A stretch of DNA of 64,000 bases, taken from UBA4722 sp044221135. GTDB taxonomy: Bacteria > Pseudomonadota > Gammaproteobacteria > DSM-16500. This document shows, piece after piece, positions 33,094 through 42,832 of this stretch (positions are counted from its first letter, which is position 1; every line of letters starts with the position of its first letter). The stretch spans positions 1 through 64,000 of the forward strand of contig JBGAPT010000007.1 of assembly GCA_044221135.1 (NCBI GenBank), read 5' to 3'. The translations under genes were made by a program, and so were the position numbers. Below the pieces are notes generated by a model. It had not been told where the DNA came from, did no database searches, and worked only from the letters and a program-made list of their open reading frames with translations.

Positions 33094-33579
33094 TTAACAC
33101 CCACTTGTCGTCAAATTAAATGTAGGCGCACTCCCCACCACTGCTGCAGTATAGGAAATACGGCAGTTAGGAACTGTTCCACCTGTTATATCAATCGTCA
33201 GAGGATTGCCAGCCGTAATAGAAAGATTGTCCGTTGTTGCGTTTAACTGCGTTGCTGCAATAATACCAGCCAGTGATGCAGCAGGGTATTGATTAACCAT
33301 CGTGACCGCTGTGCCATCCATATCAACTGTCCCGGCTGTTGCAGTGCAGGTGGGGCTCTGGCTGACACCGGAAAGATCAATCATACAACTCGCTTTTGCT
33401 AAACTCGCGGCCGTTCTGATAGAACCATACACTGCTTCCGCTTTTGCTGTCCGTGCTTGCGATTGAATATTGATATACTTTGACAATGCGACCGCGCTTA
33501 AAATCCCTATAATGGCAATGACTATTACCAACTCAACTAAACTGAACCCATTTTGGCATATTTTTCTGTGTTTTTTCAT
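33094..33579 (-). CDS. Type IV pilin-like protein
   Basis: This 161-residue prepilin has a short basic leader and prepilin peptidase site CQNG^FSLVELVIVIAIIGIL, with the conserved Glu5 and hydrophobic helix. The mature body is rich in Ala/Thr and ends in a disulfide-type loop (NCRISYTAAVVG to TTSGC). The start at 33579 is chosen over 33594. It is divergent from gspD and so may belong to type IV pili or serve secretion. The cleavage motif is clear, the system is not. Confidence 0.88.
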   Translation of the reverse strand: MKKHRKICQNGFSLVELVIVIAIIGILSAVALSKYINIQSQARTAKAEAVYGSIRTAASLAKASCMIDLSGVSQSPTCTATAGTVDMDGTAVTMVNQYPAASLAGIIAATQLNATTDNLSITAGNPLTIDITGGTVPNCRISYTAAVVGSAPTFNLTTSGC

Positions 33580-33751
33580 GTTAGCATCCTGCATAGTAAA
33601 AGCATTAACAACCCTAAACCATATATTGCTGAATATTGTTTATCAGCAAGGCTGACGATTAAAGTATATAATAAGATCCAAAAACTTCATACTCAGATGA
33701 ATTTTATGCTATCGTAGCACTATTCACTGAATAATGGATTATTAAACCGCC

Positions 33752-35734
33752 ATGGCTCATTTATCTCGTCTAGTCATCCTTTTTTTCATGAGCATCTTCA
33801 GCCTTCTTGCAGTGGCCAGCACACCTACAACACCCGCTAGCACTCATGAATCCACACCCCCAACAGTATCGTCAAGGCTTTGGAACTTACAAGATGCCGA
33901 TATTCTAAGCGTTATTAATGAGGTATCGCTTGAAACAGGCAAAAATTTCGTAGTAGATCCACGGGTCACTGGCAAAATTTCATTAGTCTCAAGCAAACCC
34001 ATCCAACCTGATCAAGTCTACGATTTGTTTCTCTCAGTACTGGAGCTATTGGGCTACTCTGCTATCCCCAGCGGTGATGTAGTAAAAATTATTCCCAACA
34101 TGCAAAGTGGAGAATTAGCGACGCGCGTCGCCACCAGTCAAACGCCCGGGAAAGGGGATGAAGTGGTTGTACGCGTTATCCCTCTAGAAAATGTATCAGC
34201 AAATCAACTGATTCCAATTATTCGCCCACTTTTACCACAGTGGAGCAATGTATCGGCTTACACACCTGGCAATGTCATTATTGTTCTAGGCAGAGCTGCG
34301 AATATAGATCGCATTAATGAAATTATTCACAACGTCGATAAAGCATCCAGCAATGACATTGATATAGTCCCCCTGCGCCGTGCATCCGCCGCTCAAGTGG
34401 CCGCTGTTTTAACAAACTTACAAAACTCAGCACGCGCAACAGGAGATACACCACAAGTCTCTATCGCACCAGATGAACGCACTAATAGTATTTTACTCAG
34501 CGGCAATAAAGCGGCTCGTTTACATATGCATGTTTTAATCAATCAGCTGGATACACCTAGCAGCGGAGCACAAGGCAATACGCAAGTGATTTATTTGCGT
34601 TATTTACAAGCCAAAACATTCGCGCCTATACTCGGGAAAATTGCACAAAATATTATTGGTAAGGAAAGTGATAACACTACTTCTAGCACGTCTACTACAC
34701 CTATTTCTACCAACCCCCTGTATCCAGGTCCTAACTCAACAACAAGCACAGCAACAAAAACGACACCCGAGAATAAAACCAGTATCCAAGGCGAACCCAC
34801 AACCAATTCCTTAATCATTACTGCTTCACCTGCGCTCATGAGAGCGTTAGATACTGTCATTGCTAAATTAGATATACGACCCGCTCAAGTTTTAATTGAA
34901 GGCATTATTGTTGAACTTGATCAGAATGATACAAAAAACTTAGGAATTCAGTGGGGCGGTTTAAGCACTACGACGTCTGCAGCTGAAGTTCCATCGGGTA
35001 CGCATTTTGCAACCATTGGGCAAGGTGTGGTGGGTATTATCCCTCACATGCAAGTCCAGGCTATTTTACTCGCTCTACAAACCAGTACAGGCGCTGATAT
35101 TTTATCAACACCTTCTGTTGTCGTGCTGGATAATCACAGAGCCACTCTTGCTGTTGGACAACAAGTACCTGACCAAACAGGCACTTATGCAACAACAGGC
35201 AGCACATCTACTGTTACGCCTTTCAATACTATTAACCGACTCGATGTACAACTTAATCTGGATGTCACACCACAGATCAACTTAGGCGATGCAGTACGAC
35301 TCTCTATCAAATTAAAAAATGATACCTTACAAAACCCTGATAACCCCACCCTTAACCCCACAACAAACACAAGTTCAATACAAAATTCAGTTATCGTAAA
35401 TAGCTCAGATGTCTTAGTCATTGGCGGCTTGATCAGCAACAATATCACCAACAGTATGGAAAAAGTGCCTATTTTGGGTGATATTCCGTTCGTAGGCGGA
35501 TTGTTCCAACATAAAACACGCCGCCTTGAAAAGAAAAATTTACTGGTCTTTATAAAACCAACTATTATGCGCAACCCTGAGGATGCCATGGGAATCACGA
35601 ATACGAAATATAACTTTATACGAAACAAACAAATTAGCTGGCCAGAAGATATAACAAATATGGGTGCGCAAAAATCACAAAATATTTTACCCTTACTGAA
35701 AGGTGCAACTTTACCTAAACCGTTTGAGGATTAA
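33752..35734 (+). CDS. gspD: Type II secretion outer-membrane secretin GspD
   Basis: GspD forms the outer-membrane channel of the type II secretion system. The 660-residue protein has a signal peptide (LVILFFMSIFSLLAVAS), the N0 domain (LQDADILSVINEVSLETGKN), three N-domains (VIPLENVSANQLIPIIRPLL; VIYLRYLQAKTFAPIL), and the secretin core with LSTPSVVVLDNHRATLAVGQ, VIVNSSDVLVIGGLI and VPILGDIPFVGGLFQHKTR. gspE begins 6 bp after its stop. A TATAAT near 33667 may be its promoter. Confidence 0.96.
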   Translation: MAHLSRLVILFFMSIFSLLAVASTPTTPASTHESTPPTVSSRLWNLQDADILSVINEVSLETGKNFVVDPRVTGKISLVSSKPIQPDQVYDLFLSVLELLGYSAIPSGDVVKIIPNMQSGELATRVATSQTPGKGDEVVVRVIPLENVSANQLIPIIRPLLPQWSNVSAYTPGNVIIVLGRAANIDRINEIIHNVDKASSNDIDIVPLRRASAAQVAAVLTNLQNSARATGDTPQVSIAPDERTNSILLSGNKAARLHMHVLINQLDTPSSGAQGNTQVIYLRYLQAKTFAPILGKIAQNIIGKESDNTTSSTSTTPISTNPLYPGPNSTTSTATKTTPENKTSIQGEPTTNSLIITASPALMRALDTVIAKLDIRPAQVLIEGIIVELDQNDTKNLGIQWGGLSTTTSAAEVPSGTHFATIGQGVVGIIPHMQVQAILLALQTSTGADILSTPSVVVLDNHRATLAVGQQVPDQTGTYATTGSTSTVTPFNTINRLDVQLNLDVTPQINLGDAVRLSIKLKNDTLQNPDNPTLNPTTNTSSIQNSVIVNSSDVLVIGGLISNNITNSMEKVPILGDIPFVGGLFQHKTRRLEKKNLLVFIKPTIMRNPEDAMGITNTKYNFIRNKQISWPEDITNMGAQKSQNILPLLKGATLPKPFED

Positions 35735-35740
35735 TTTGAA

Positions 35741-37228
35741 GTGGCGAGTACAATTCAAAAACCCCACAAGCTTCCTTTCTCTTTCTCCAAACGTTATGGC
35801 GTACTGATTACGCAAATAGAAGATAACTCTGCCACAGTGGTCTATCGCAATAAACCCGATGTTGCTATTTTGAATGAATTACGCCGATATCTCAACGTTC
35901 CAATCAAATTAGAAACAGTGGATGATGAAGTCTTCGGGAAATTACTAGTTAAAAATTATGAAACTGATTCCAGTACCGCCATGCAAATGGCGGAAGATTT
36001 AGGCGATTCCATGGATTTATTTGATTTAATGCATGAATTGCCTAAACCCGAAGATTTACTCGAAAAACAAGATGATGCACCCATCATTCGCTTGTTGAAT
36101 GCATTACTCAGTGAAGCTATTAAAGAAAGCGCATCGGATGTCCATATTGAAACATTTGAAGACCGTATCACGATTCGTTTCCGGGTCGATGGTGTATTGC
36201 GTGACGTATTAGAACCACAACGTGTACTCGCTCCACTCATTGTTTCACGCATTAAAATTATGGCAAAACTGGATATTGCAGAAAAACGCTTGCCACAAGA
36301 TGGCCGCATCACATTACGCATTGCTGGCCGCGCTGTCGATGTACGTGTTTCAACGATGCCAACCAGTCATGGTGAACGCGTTGTACTGCGTTTACTGGAT
36401 AAACAAACAGCGCGTTTAGATTTAGCTCAATTAGGCATGGAGCCGCAGAGTTTACGGTTGATGCAAAAACTCATTGCTGTGCCGCACGGCATTATTTTAG
36501 TAACAGGTCCAACAGGCTCAGGAAAAACAACCACATTGTACGCTGCACTCACTGCATTAAATAACAATACAAGAAATATTTTAACGGTTGAAGACCCTAT
36601 TGAATTTGATCTGCCTGGTATTGGCCAGACACAAGTCAATTATAAAGTCGACATGACCTTCGCTAAAGGATTACGCGCTATCTTACGTCAAGATCCCGAT
36701 GTCGTTATGGTCGGTGAAATTCGTGACATCGATACAGCACAAATTGCCATTCAGGCAAGTCTCACTGGCCACTTGGTGCTTTCTACTTTACACACCAATA
36801 GTGCCATCGGCGCTATTACACGTTTAGATGATATGGGTATTGAACCTTTTTTACTTTCATCTAGCTTGATTGGTGTATTGGCGCAACGTTTAATGCGTAT
36901 GTTATGTAAAGAATGTAAAAAACCCATTCCTGCCACAGCAAGCGAATGCGCTCTACTCGGCGTACCTGAAAAGGATGCACCTACTCTTTACCATCCCACT
37001 GGTTGTAGTCGGTGTCGTTATTCTGGCTTTAGTGGTCGTAGTGGTATTTATGAACTCATTGCAACAGATGAAACATTACGCACTATGATTCATGATAAAG
37101 TTTCAGAACAAAATATGAGAAAATACGCACGCACTTTGTTCCCAAGTATCCGCCAAGATGGCTATAGACGTGTTTTAATGGGTGATACATCACTAGAAGA
37201 AATTTTACGTGTCACTAGTGAGGAATAA
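35741..37228 (+). CDS. gspE: Type II secretion ATPase GspE
   Basis: GspE is the cytoplasmic assembly ATPase of the T2SS. The 495-residue protein has Walker A GPTGSGKTTTLYAAL near 260, the Asp box LTVEDPIEFDLPGIGQTQVN, Walker B PDVVMVGEIRDIDTAQIA, the His box TGHLVLSTLHTNSAIGAITR, and the zinc tetra-Cys CKECKK to CSRCRYSGFSGRSGIYEL. The start is GTG at 35741, with GAGGA about 12 bases upstream. Confidence 0.96.
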   Translation: MASTIQKPHKLPFSFSKRYGVLITQIEDNSATVVYRNKPDVAILNELRRYLNVPIKLETVDDEVFGKLLVKNYETDSSTAMQMAEDLGDSMDLFDLMHELPKPEDLLEKQDDAPIIRLLNALLSEAIKESASDVHIETFEDRITIRFRVDGVLRDVLEPQRVLAPLIVSRIKIMAKLDIAEKRLPQDGRITLRIAGRAVDVRVSTMPTSHGERVVLRLLDKQTARLDLAQLGMEPQSLRLMQKLIAVPHGIILVTGPTGSGKTTTLYAALTALNNNTRNILTVEDPIEFDLPGIGQTQVNYKVDMTFAKGLRAILRQDPDVVMVGEIRDIDTAQIAIQASLTGHLVLSTLHTNSAIGAITRLDDMGIEPFLLSSSLIGVLAQRLMRMLCKECKKPIPATASECALLGVPEKDAPTLYHPTGCSRCRYSGFSGRSGIYELIATDETLRTMIHDKVSEQNMRKYARTLFPSIRQDGYRRVLMGDTSLEEILRVTSEE

Positions 37229-37230
37229 TC

Positions 37231-38448
37231 ATGCCTGCTTTTCAATATAATGCGATTAATCCTAAGGGCATCACCCAAAAAGGAATTATTGAAGCGGATT
37301 CTCCCAAAGAAGCTCGTCGTTTATTGCGCGACCAGGGTTTAACACCGCTGGAAATTGAACTGACACAACAAAGAATATCCCATTTTAAAATAAGCGCTTT
37401 TGGCAAACCTTCAATCAGCACTAAAGAACTAGCTTTAATGACTAGACAATTAGCGACCCTGCTAACCGCCGGTTTACCCTTAGAAGAAGTATTAGCTGCT
37501 GTAGCAGAGCAGACTGAAAAACATCGCACTAAAGGTTTAATTTTATCAGTACGCAGTAAAGTATTAGAAGGTCATTCTCTGGCTTCTGCACTTCGTGATT
37601 ATCCAGAAGCTTTTTCTACCTTGTACTGCTCAACAGTCGATGCAGGAGAAAAATCAGGACATCTGGATATCGTACTGCAACGCTTAGCAGATTACACTGA
37701 GCAACAATTTCATATGCGGCAAAAAATTCAACAAGCTTTAATCTATCCTTCAGTCATGATATTTGTCGCGCTCGGTATTCTTGGTTTTTTATTAGAATAT
37801 GTGGTACCCAAAATGATTGCTGTGTACAGTAATACCGGACAAGTATTGCCTGAAATGACAGTGGTATTGATCGCGATCAGTACGAATTTAAAAAGCTTTG
37901 GTTTATATATTTTTTTAGTAATCATTGTCGGTGTGTTTTTCTTCCGTCGCAGCATGAAAAATAATTTAACATTTCGCACTCGGGTACATCATTTTTTATT
38001 ACGTATTCCCATCATTGGTAACGCTATAAAAGTTGCCAATACAGCTCGTTTTTCTCGTACATTTGCTATTCTTTCATCAGCAGGCGTACCGGTTTTGGAA
38101 GCCATGAGTATTTCATCGAGGCTGATTACGAACTTGCCTATCCGCACAACGGTCGAGGAAGCCGCAAATCGTGTACGTGAAGGCGCTAACATTAGCTTAG
38201 CTCTAAAGCAGACACGTTATTTCCCACCCATGAGTATTCATTTGATCGCAAGCGGCGAAGCCAGCGGTCAGCTGGAAAATATGTTAGAACGCGCTGCGAA
38301 CAATCAAGATGGCGAAATTACCCGCTTAATAGAAACAACTTTAGCTTTATTTGAACCTGCGATTATTCTAGTGATGGGTGCAATGGTGTTGTTCATCGTT
38401 CTCGCTATTTTACTGCCCATTTTCCAGTTAGATCAGTTTACAGGCTAG
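37231..38448 (+). CDS. gspF: Type II secretion inner-membrane platform protein GspF
   Basis: GspF is the polytopic platform protein that links GspE to the pseudopilus. The 405-residue protein begins MPAFQYNAINPKG, with GIIEADSPKEARRLLRDQGL, and has two homologous GspF domains (ELALMTRQLATLLTAGLPLE and RFSRTFAILSSAGVPVLEAM) and the end FEPAIILVMGAMVLFIVLAI. It starts 2 bp after gspE. The operon is then interrupted by three genes before gspG. Confidence 0.96.
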   Translation: MPAFQYNAINPKGITQKGIIEADSPKEARRLLRDQGLTPLEIELTQQRISHFKISAFGKPSISTKELALMTRQLATLLTAGLPLEEVLAAVAEQTEKHRTKGLILSVRSKVLEGHSLASALRDYPEAFSTLYCSTVDAGEKSGHLDIVLQRLADYTEQQFHMRQKIQQALIYPSVMIFVALGILGFLLEYVVPKMIAVYSNTGQVLPEMTVVLIAISTNLKSFGLYIFLVIIVGVFFFRRSMKNNLTFRTRVHHFLLRIPIIGNAIKVANTARFSRTFAILSSAGVPVLEAMSISSRLITNLPIRTTVEEAANRVREGANISLALKQTRYFPPMSIHLIASGEASGQLENMLERAANNQDGEITRLIETTLALFEPAIILVMGAMVLFIVLAILLPIFQLDQFTG

Positions 38449-38602
38449 GTATTACCGCTGCAGGCATTGCTAGAGAAGTTGCTCTACTCCCTGTTTTTCT
38501 ATAGAATCGTGAATATGAATAGTTCGCTTGCATACGACGTAACAATGCGCGTGAAGTAACAAATCGTGCCGTATTAATTAAATTAAAAGCGAGTTCAAAA
38601 TC

Positions 38603-40009
38603 ATGTATGCGCATCTCAAAAAAATAATTTTATTATCATTATTACTCTTGCTTATCAATGTCCAGCCAACATTTGCAAAAGCACCACTGTCAAAAAAATT
38701 CATGACACTTGCTGATATCCACTTCAACCCTTTCATCGGCTGTGATAAATTTTCAAACCCTTGCCCAATCCTCAACGAATTACGTACCACCGACCCGCAG
38801 TCATGGGACCTAATTTTTCAAAAATACGCTGATAAAATAAAAACAAATTACCATCAAAACACCGATTACTTTTTACTAGCATCTACCCTTACCGAATTAA
38901 ACACTCTCAATCAACAACAAAAACCTGCTTTTATATTACTGTTAGGTGATTTCCTTGCCCACGACTTCCCTGAACAATACAAAAAATATTCTGGCGATAC
39001 CTCACAAGCTAATTATCAAGCATTTATCCAAAAAACCTTACTGTTCTTAACCTATAAATTAAATCAGGTAACACCTCTCACCACTATCTACCCCATCCTA
39101 GGTAACTGTGATTCATACAATGGAAATTATAAAATAGATCCCAACGGTCTTTTCTTAAATAATACTGCTACTATTTTTTCAACCCTCATCAAAAACAAGG
39201 AAGCTCAAAAGAAATTCCAAGATGAATACCCCCATGCAGGTTACTATACGGTAACGCTTGCGCAAAAAAACAAGCGTTTAATTGCTTTAAATAGCGTATT
39301 TTTTTCAACTCTCTATGCCACAGCTGCAACACAAAAAGCCGCCGATGAACAATTGATCTGGCTACAAAAACAATTAAGCATCGCCCAGCAACAACATCAA
39401 CACGTTTTAATTGCCTTACATATTCCTTTTGGTATTGATGTCTATCGAAACATAAAGATGCGATTCAACATCATGCGATATTTCTCACACCCTTTATTTT
39501 GGCAAACAGCTTATAACGAAAGCTTTTTGTCATTACTGCAGCGCTATACTACAACTGTAGTTGGCATATTACCCGCCCATATTCATAACGATTCCTTTCA
39601 GTTAATCGCAAACGATACCCATGAGTATTTTATCCCAATCAGCTTGACGCCATCCATTAGCCCTATCTATGGCAATAATCCAGGATTAAAGATATTTCAC
39701 TACAATGATAAAACATTTCAACTCACCAATTTTAATACTTATTTTTACCCGATCAGTGAAGAAAAATCAGCGAAATGGAAGCAGGAATATGATTTTAATG
39801 CGCTATACCAACCCAACTGCAAAAAATGCTTATTGATTAACGGCATGTTACGCTTAAAAAAAGACAATTCATTAGTCACGATATATAAGAAATATTATTC
39901 CGTGAGCCGAAATGCACAACCCATCACGACTGAAAATGCATGGATGCCTTATTATTGGTGTGGAATTTATAATACTGACTGGAAAACATATAGAGCATGC
40001 ATCACATAA
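38603..40009 (+). CDS. Secreted acid sphingomyelinase-like metallophosphoesterase
   Basis: This is a 468-residue exported enzyme of the calcineurin-like phosphoesterase superfamily, closest in layout to acid sphingomyelinase-type phosphodiesterases. A signal peptide (IILLSLLLLLINVQPTFA) precedes metal-binding motifs LADIHFNPF (DxH), LLLGDFLAHDF (GD..H), ILGNCDSYNGNY (GN), ALHIPFGID (H) and LPAHIHND (HxH). The usual His of GNH is Cys here. Paired Cys occur (CDKFSNPC; CKKC). Lying between gspF and gspG, it is a likely T2SS substrate. Whether it cleaves sphingomyelin is unknown. Confidence 0.82.
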   Translation: MYAHLKKIILLSLLLLLINVQPTFAKAPLSKKFMTLADIHFNPFIGCDKFSNPCPILNELRTTDPQSWDLIFQKYADKIKTNYHQNTDYFLLASTLTELNTLNQQQKPAFILLLGDFLAHDFPEQYKKYSGDTSQANYQAFIQKTLLFLTYKLNQVTPLTTIYPILGNCDSYNGNYKIDPNGLFLNNTATIFSTLIKNKEAQKKFQDEYPHAGYYTVTLAQKNKRLIALNSVFFSTLYATAATQKAADEQLIWLQKQLSIAQQQHQHVLIALHIPFGIDVYRNIKMRFNIMRYFSHPLFWQTAYNESFLSLLQRYTTTVVGILPAHIHNDSFQLIANDTHEYFIPISLTPSISPIYGNNPGLKIFHYNDKTFQLTNFNTYFYPISEEKSAKWKQEYDFNALYQPNCKKCLLINGMLRLKKDNSLVTIYKKYYSVSRNAQPITTENAWMPYYWCGIYNTDWKTYRACIT

Positions 40010-40017
40010 CAACTAAA

Positions 40018-40085
40018 TTGTAACTGTCCACAGAACTCTGAAATTTTAAAAAAATGAGATTTGCCGCTTAGGATGTGAACGCTTA
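40018..40085 (+). repeat. Convergent-gene repeat, family 2 (copy at 40 kb)
   Basis: It carries GTAACTGTCCACAGAACTCTG, split by A-rich ATGAGATTTGCC and then CTTAGGATGTGAACGCTTA. The GCTTA end is 3 bases from the stop of the minus-strand gene. Confidence 0.8.
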
Positions 40086-40088
40086 CAC

Positions 40089-40871
40089 TTAATCGATGAT
40101 ATCAATACCTATCTCGCCAAACACTTGCGCCAACGTATTTTCTGTAGATTCTGATGCTGCATAACCGATTTGGCCAAACCAACGCTTAATGGCCACTAAT
40201 TCACGACCTCGTAGATAAATATAAAAAGCAAGGAAGATAACATCCAGCTCATCTTCTCCATCATCACGAATATTAAATGAATACCGTTCCGCATAAGGCA
40301 AACGTTTCTTGGCTTCCACTTTAGTGTAATCGGCTAATAAATTCAGCGCTTCTTCAGCTGATGGCGCTGATTCAACTTTTTCTTTGACGTGCGAATAATC
40401 CTCTTCACGTTGACGCAAAATACGATCTAATTCATCTTCTTTAAATAATTCAGTAAACCCATGCGGCAACCGCTCATCTAATGAAAAAACCTTATTGATA
40501 AAATCAGCCGCATTAATAGCCAATACCGCTTTATTAAATACCTTATGAAAAAAAGGCACTGCCAAACAAGCACGCTTAAAAGAAGTAAGATTTATAAAAA
40601 CTTTATCTTCACGTAAGAGAATAGTTGCTAGACGAAGAGGAGAGTCAGGATTTTTCTGATAAGAGTTCACCGATTCAAAATGTAAATCATCACACTCTGC
40701 TTGCCAATACCAGTTCCAGGAGTTGGGGGTCGCATTTTTTTTAATACATTGCAAATTTTCTAATGTTTGCGATAACTTCTCTGGCTGAAGAAGTTTATAA
40801 GTCAGACGAATGGGCTGATATGCTTCACCGGTTTCAACCGTTAAAAATGGTTTCTGCAGCCGGTCGAACAT
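40089..40871 (-). CDS. Conserved hypothetical protein
   Basis: I recognise no domain in this 260-residue soluble protein. It starts MFDRLQKPFLTVETGEAYQP at 40871, with AGGAG 9 bases upstream; the longer reading from 40910 lacks a ribosome site. It has NSWNWYWQAECDDLHFE, an acidic helical stretch (FKEDELDRILRQREEDYSHV) and an acidic end (FGEIGIDIID). It lies inside the gsp cluster on the opposite strand, so is probably not part of the secretion operon. Confidence 0.8.
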   Translation of the reverse strand: MFDRLQKPFLTVETGEAYQPIRLTYKLLQPEKLSQTLENLQCIKKNATPNSWNWYWQAECDDLHFESVNSYQKNPDSPLRLATILLREDKVFINLTSFKRACLAVPFFHKVFNKAVLAINAADFINKVFSLDERLPHGFTELFKEDELDRILRQREEDYSHVKEKVESAPSAEEALNLLADYTKVEAKKRLPYAERYSFNIRDDGEDELDVIFLAFYIYLRGRELVAIKRWFGQIGYAASESTENTLAQVFGEIGIDIID

Positions 40872-40990
40872 ACCTGTCGTCTCCTGCCTGTTATGATACG
40901 TAAAAAACATAATTTATTTCTACTCTCAAGCGCTGCTCATGTTAATTAATAATTAGCATTGCCTTGCTTCAATTATACTCATTCCATTTT

Positions 40991-41257
40991 TTACTTTTTC
41001 TTCATTTGAGGGGTGATTACTGCATTATCATCACCAAGCTTCTTAATGTTTTTACCTTTATTAGCATTATTGAGCTTAGATAATTCTTCGCCTAAGCGTT
41101 GCTTCGTTTCGGTTAAGGGTCCTTTAACTGCTTTAGCGCCGCCTACTACCAGCCCTGTTACCACTTTCATAAGGCCTCCAGTCTGATCAGTAGCCGCCGT
41201 ACTGTTAATTACTTTTTTTACATCCTTCTGCGTTGGTTGAACTTTTAGTACAGCCAT
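40991..41257 (-). CDS. Small basic hypothetical protein
   Basis: This 88-residue protein starts MAVLKVQPTQKDVKKVINST at 41257, with a strong GGAGGGG 6 bases upstream. It has a Gly/Val-rich middle (LMKVVTGLVVGGAKAVKGP) and is rich in Lys and Asn, ending QMKKK. No family is recognised. It sits between gspF and gspG on the opposite strand. Confidence 0.75.
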   Translation of the reverse strand: MAVLKVQPTQKDVKKVINSTAATDQTGGLMKVVTGLVVGGAKAVKGPLTETKQRLGEELSKLNNANKGKNIKKLGDDNAVITPQMKKK

Positions 41258-41495
41258 AACATACCCCTCCAAAAAAGATTTTTATTTTAACAACAGATTC
41301 AATATTCCTTCCTTTTCTTCTATGTCTACTTTCTATAAAAAAATGAATTTATTTTATACAAAATCGCTCATAGTAGCAAACTAAATCCTTGTCGGACGAA
41401 TATACTCTAAATGCCACACAATATAAAAACAAATCTCTTATTTATTTTAGTATAATGGATAATTCTAAAGAAATGTTTATTTGGACTGGAACTAT

Positions 41496-41942
41496 ATGAT
41501 CAAATTAAGAATTTATGATAAAAAAACAAGCGGATTCACATTAATTGAAGTCATGGTTGTCGTGGTGATATTAGGTATCCTCGCCGCTATCGTCATACCT
41601 AAAATCATGAGCCGGCCAGAGCAAGCCAGAATTGTTAAAGTAAAACAAGACATTATGGCGATCCAAAGTGCACTTGATCTTTATAAGCTGGATAATAGTT
41701 TTTATCCCTCCACCGATCAAGGTTTGCAGGCTCTAGTGACTAAGCCTACCGAAGATCCTCAGCCTAGAAATTGGAAAGCCGACGGATATCTACAGCAAGT
41801 GCCTACAGATCCTTGGGGACAGGCTTATCAATATATTAATGATAATGAAAAACTAAAGATATTCAGTTACGGACCCAAAGGCAAAGATGGGAATAGCGAG
41901 ATAGGAAACTGGGCTACTGAAAATACGAATGGGTCTTCATAA
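41496..41942 (+). CDS. gspG: Type II secretion major pseudopilin GspG
   Basis: GspG is the main subunit of the T2SS pseudopilus. The ATG at 41496 gives 148 residues, with the prepilin site TSGFTLIEVMVVVVILGILA (cut after Gly, Glu5 present) and the family signatures STDQGLQALVTKP, GYLQQVPTDPWGQAYQY and FSYGPKGKDG. A TTG five codons upstream is unlikely. gspH starts inside its last codons. Confidence 0.95.
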   Translation: MIKLRIYDKKTSGFTLIEVMVVVVILGILAAIVIPKIMSRPEQARIVKVKQDIMAIQSALDLYKLDNSFYPSTDQGLQALVTKPTEDPQPRNWKADGYLQQVPTDPWGQAYQYINDNEKLKIFSYGPKGKDGNSEIGNWATENTNGSS

Positions 41943-42480
41943 CAAATTATCTATACTAGCACCCCGCGCCATAGCTTACCTCAGCAAAGGAAGGAATGTT
42001 CGCGGCTTTACCCTCATCGAAATCCTCATCGTCATTGTGATCATTAGCATTGTCTCAGGTATTGCTGCACTGACTATTTCGCGCAATCAACAAAAACAAT
42101 ATGAATATTTAGCAAATAGTCTCGCACACCTCATCACGCTCGCGGAAGAAGAAGCCATGCTGCGTCCAGCCACTTTAGGTCTTGCTTTTACACCCAGCAG
42201 CTTTCAATTTTTTGAATATCACAACAAAAATAAAACACCCTGGCAAGCATTAACGGGTACGCTTTTTGGCGTACATCATTTTTCTCAGGCTATTCAACTC
42301 ACTGTAAAAGTACAAAATAAAACTATTGATTTAGATGGACAGCCAAAAATTATTTTTTCTGAAAGTGGTGATATCATCCCCTTTACTATCTGGATTGGAA
42401 AAAAAGATCAGCAACCCAGCTATCAAGTCAAGGGTTATGCCAATGGCGATGTGACCAGCGGGATTTTTCATGAACAATAA
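41929..42480 (+). CDS. gspH: Type II secretion minor pseudopilin GspH
   Basis: GspH is a minor pseudopilin. The 183-residue product has an unusually long leader (about 25 residues) before VRGFTLIEILIVIVIISIVS; the true start could be further in. The body has SLAHLITLAEEEAMLRPATL and LGLAFTPSSFQFFEY, typical of GspH. It overlaps gspG by 14 bp and gspI by 11 bp. Confidence 0.9.
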   Translation: MGLHNKLSILAPRAIAYLSKGRNVRGFTLIEILIVIVIISIVSGIAALTISRNQQKQYEYLANSLAHLITLAEEEAMLRPATLGLAFTPSSFQFFEYHNKNKTPWQALTGTLFGVHHFSQAIQLTVKVQNKTIDLDGQPKIIFSESGDIIPFTIWIGKKDQQPSYQVKGYANGDVTSGIFHEQ

Positions 42481-42832
42481 AGCGGGTTTTACCTTAATTG
42501 AAGTTTTAATTGCGTTAGTGATTCTCAGTATCGCTTTAACAGCGATTATTAAATCCACTTCTCAAAATATTAAAGACACATTATACATACAGAAAAAAAT
42601 GATTGCGCTTTGGGTAGGGAACCAAATTATGAATGAGATACTTATAGGTCTTCGCAAGCCACCTACTGCACCCGATTCACTCAAAAATAAAAGCACCATG
42701 CTCAATGAAAATTGGACATGGGAAGCTTCACTTAAGCCAACGCCTAATCCTCGTATCCAAGAAATTAATGTCGATGTTTATCAACAAACGCGATTAATCC
42801 ACTTAGTGAGTTATCTCTATGTGCAAAAATAA
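42470..42832 (+). CDS. gspI: Type II secretion minor pseudopilin GspI
   Basis: This is a 120-residue minor pseudopilin of the tip complex. Leader MNNKAG is followed by FTLIEVLIALVILSIALTAI, then IALWVGNQIMNEILIGL (the GspI alanine/asparagine helix) and a C-terminal beta part. It is embedded between gspH and gspJ with overlaps at both ends. Confidence 0.93.
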   Translation: MNNKAGFTLIEVLIALVILSIALTAIIKSTSQNIKDTLYIQKKMIALWVGNQIMNEILIGLRKPPTAPDSLKNKSTMLNENWTWEASLKPTPNPRIQEINVDVYQQTRLIHLVSYLYVQK

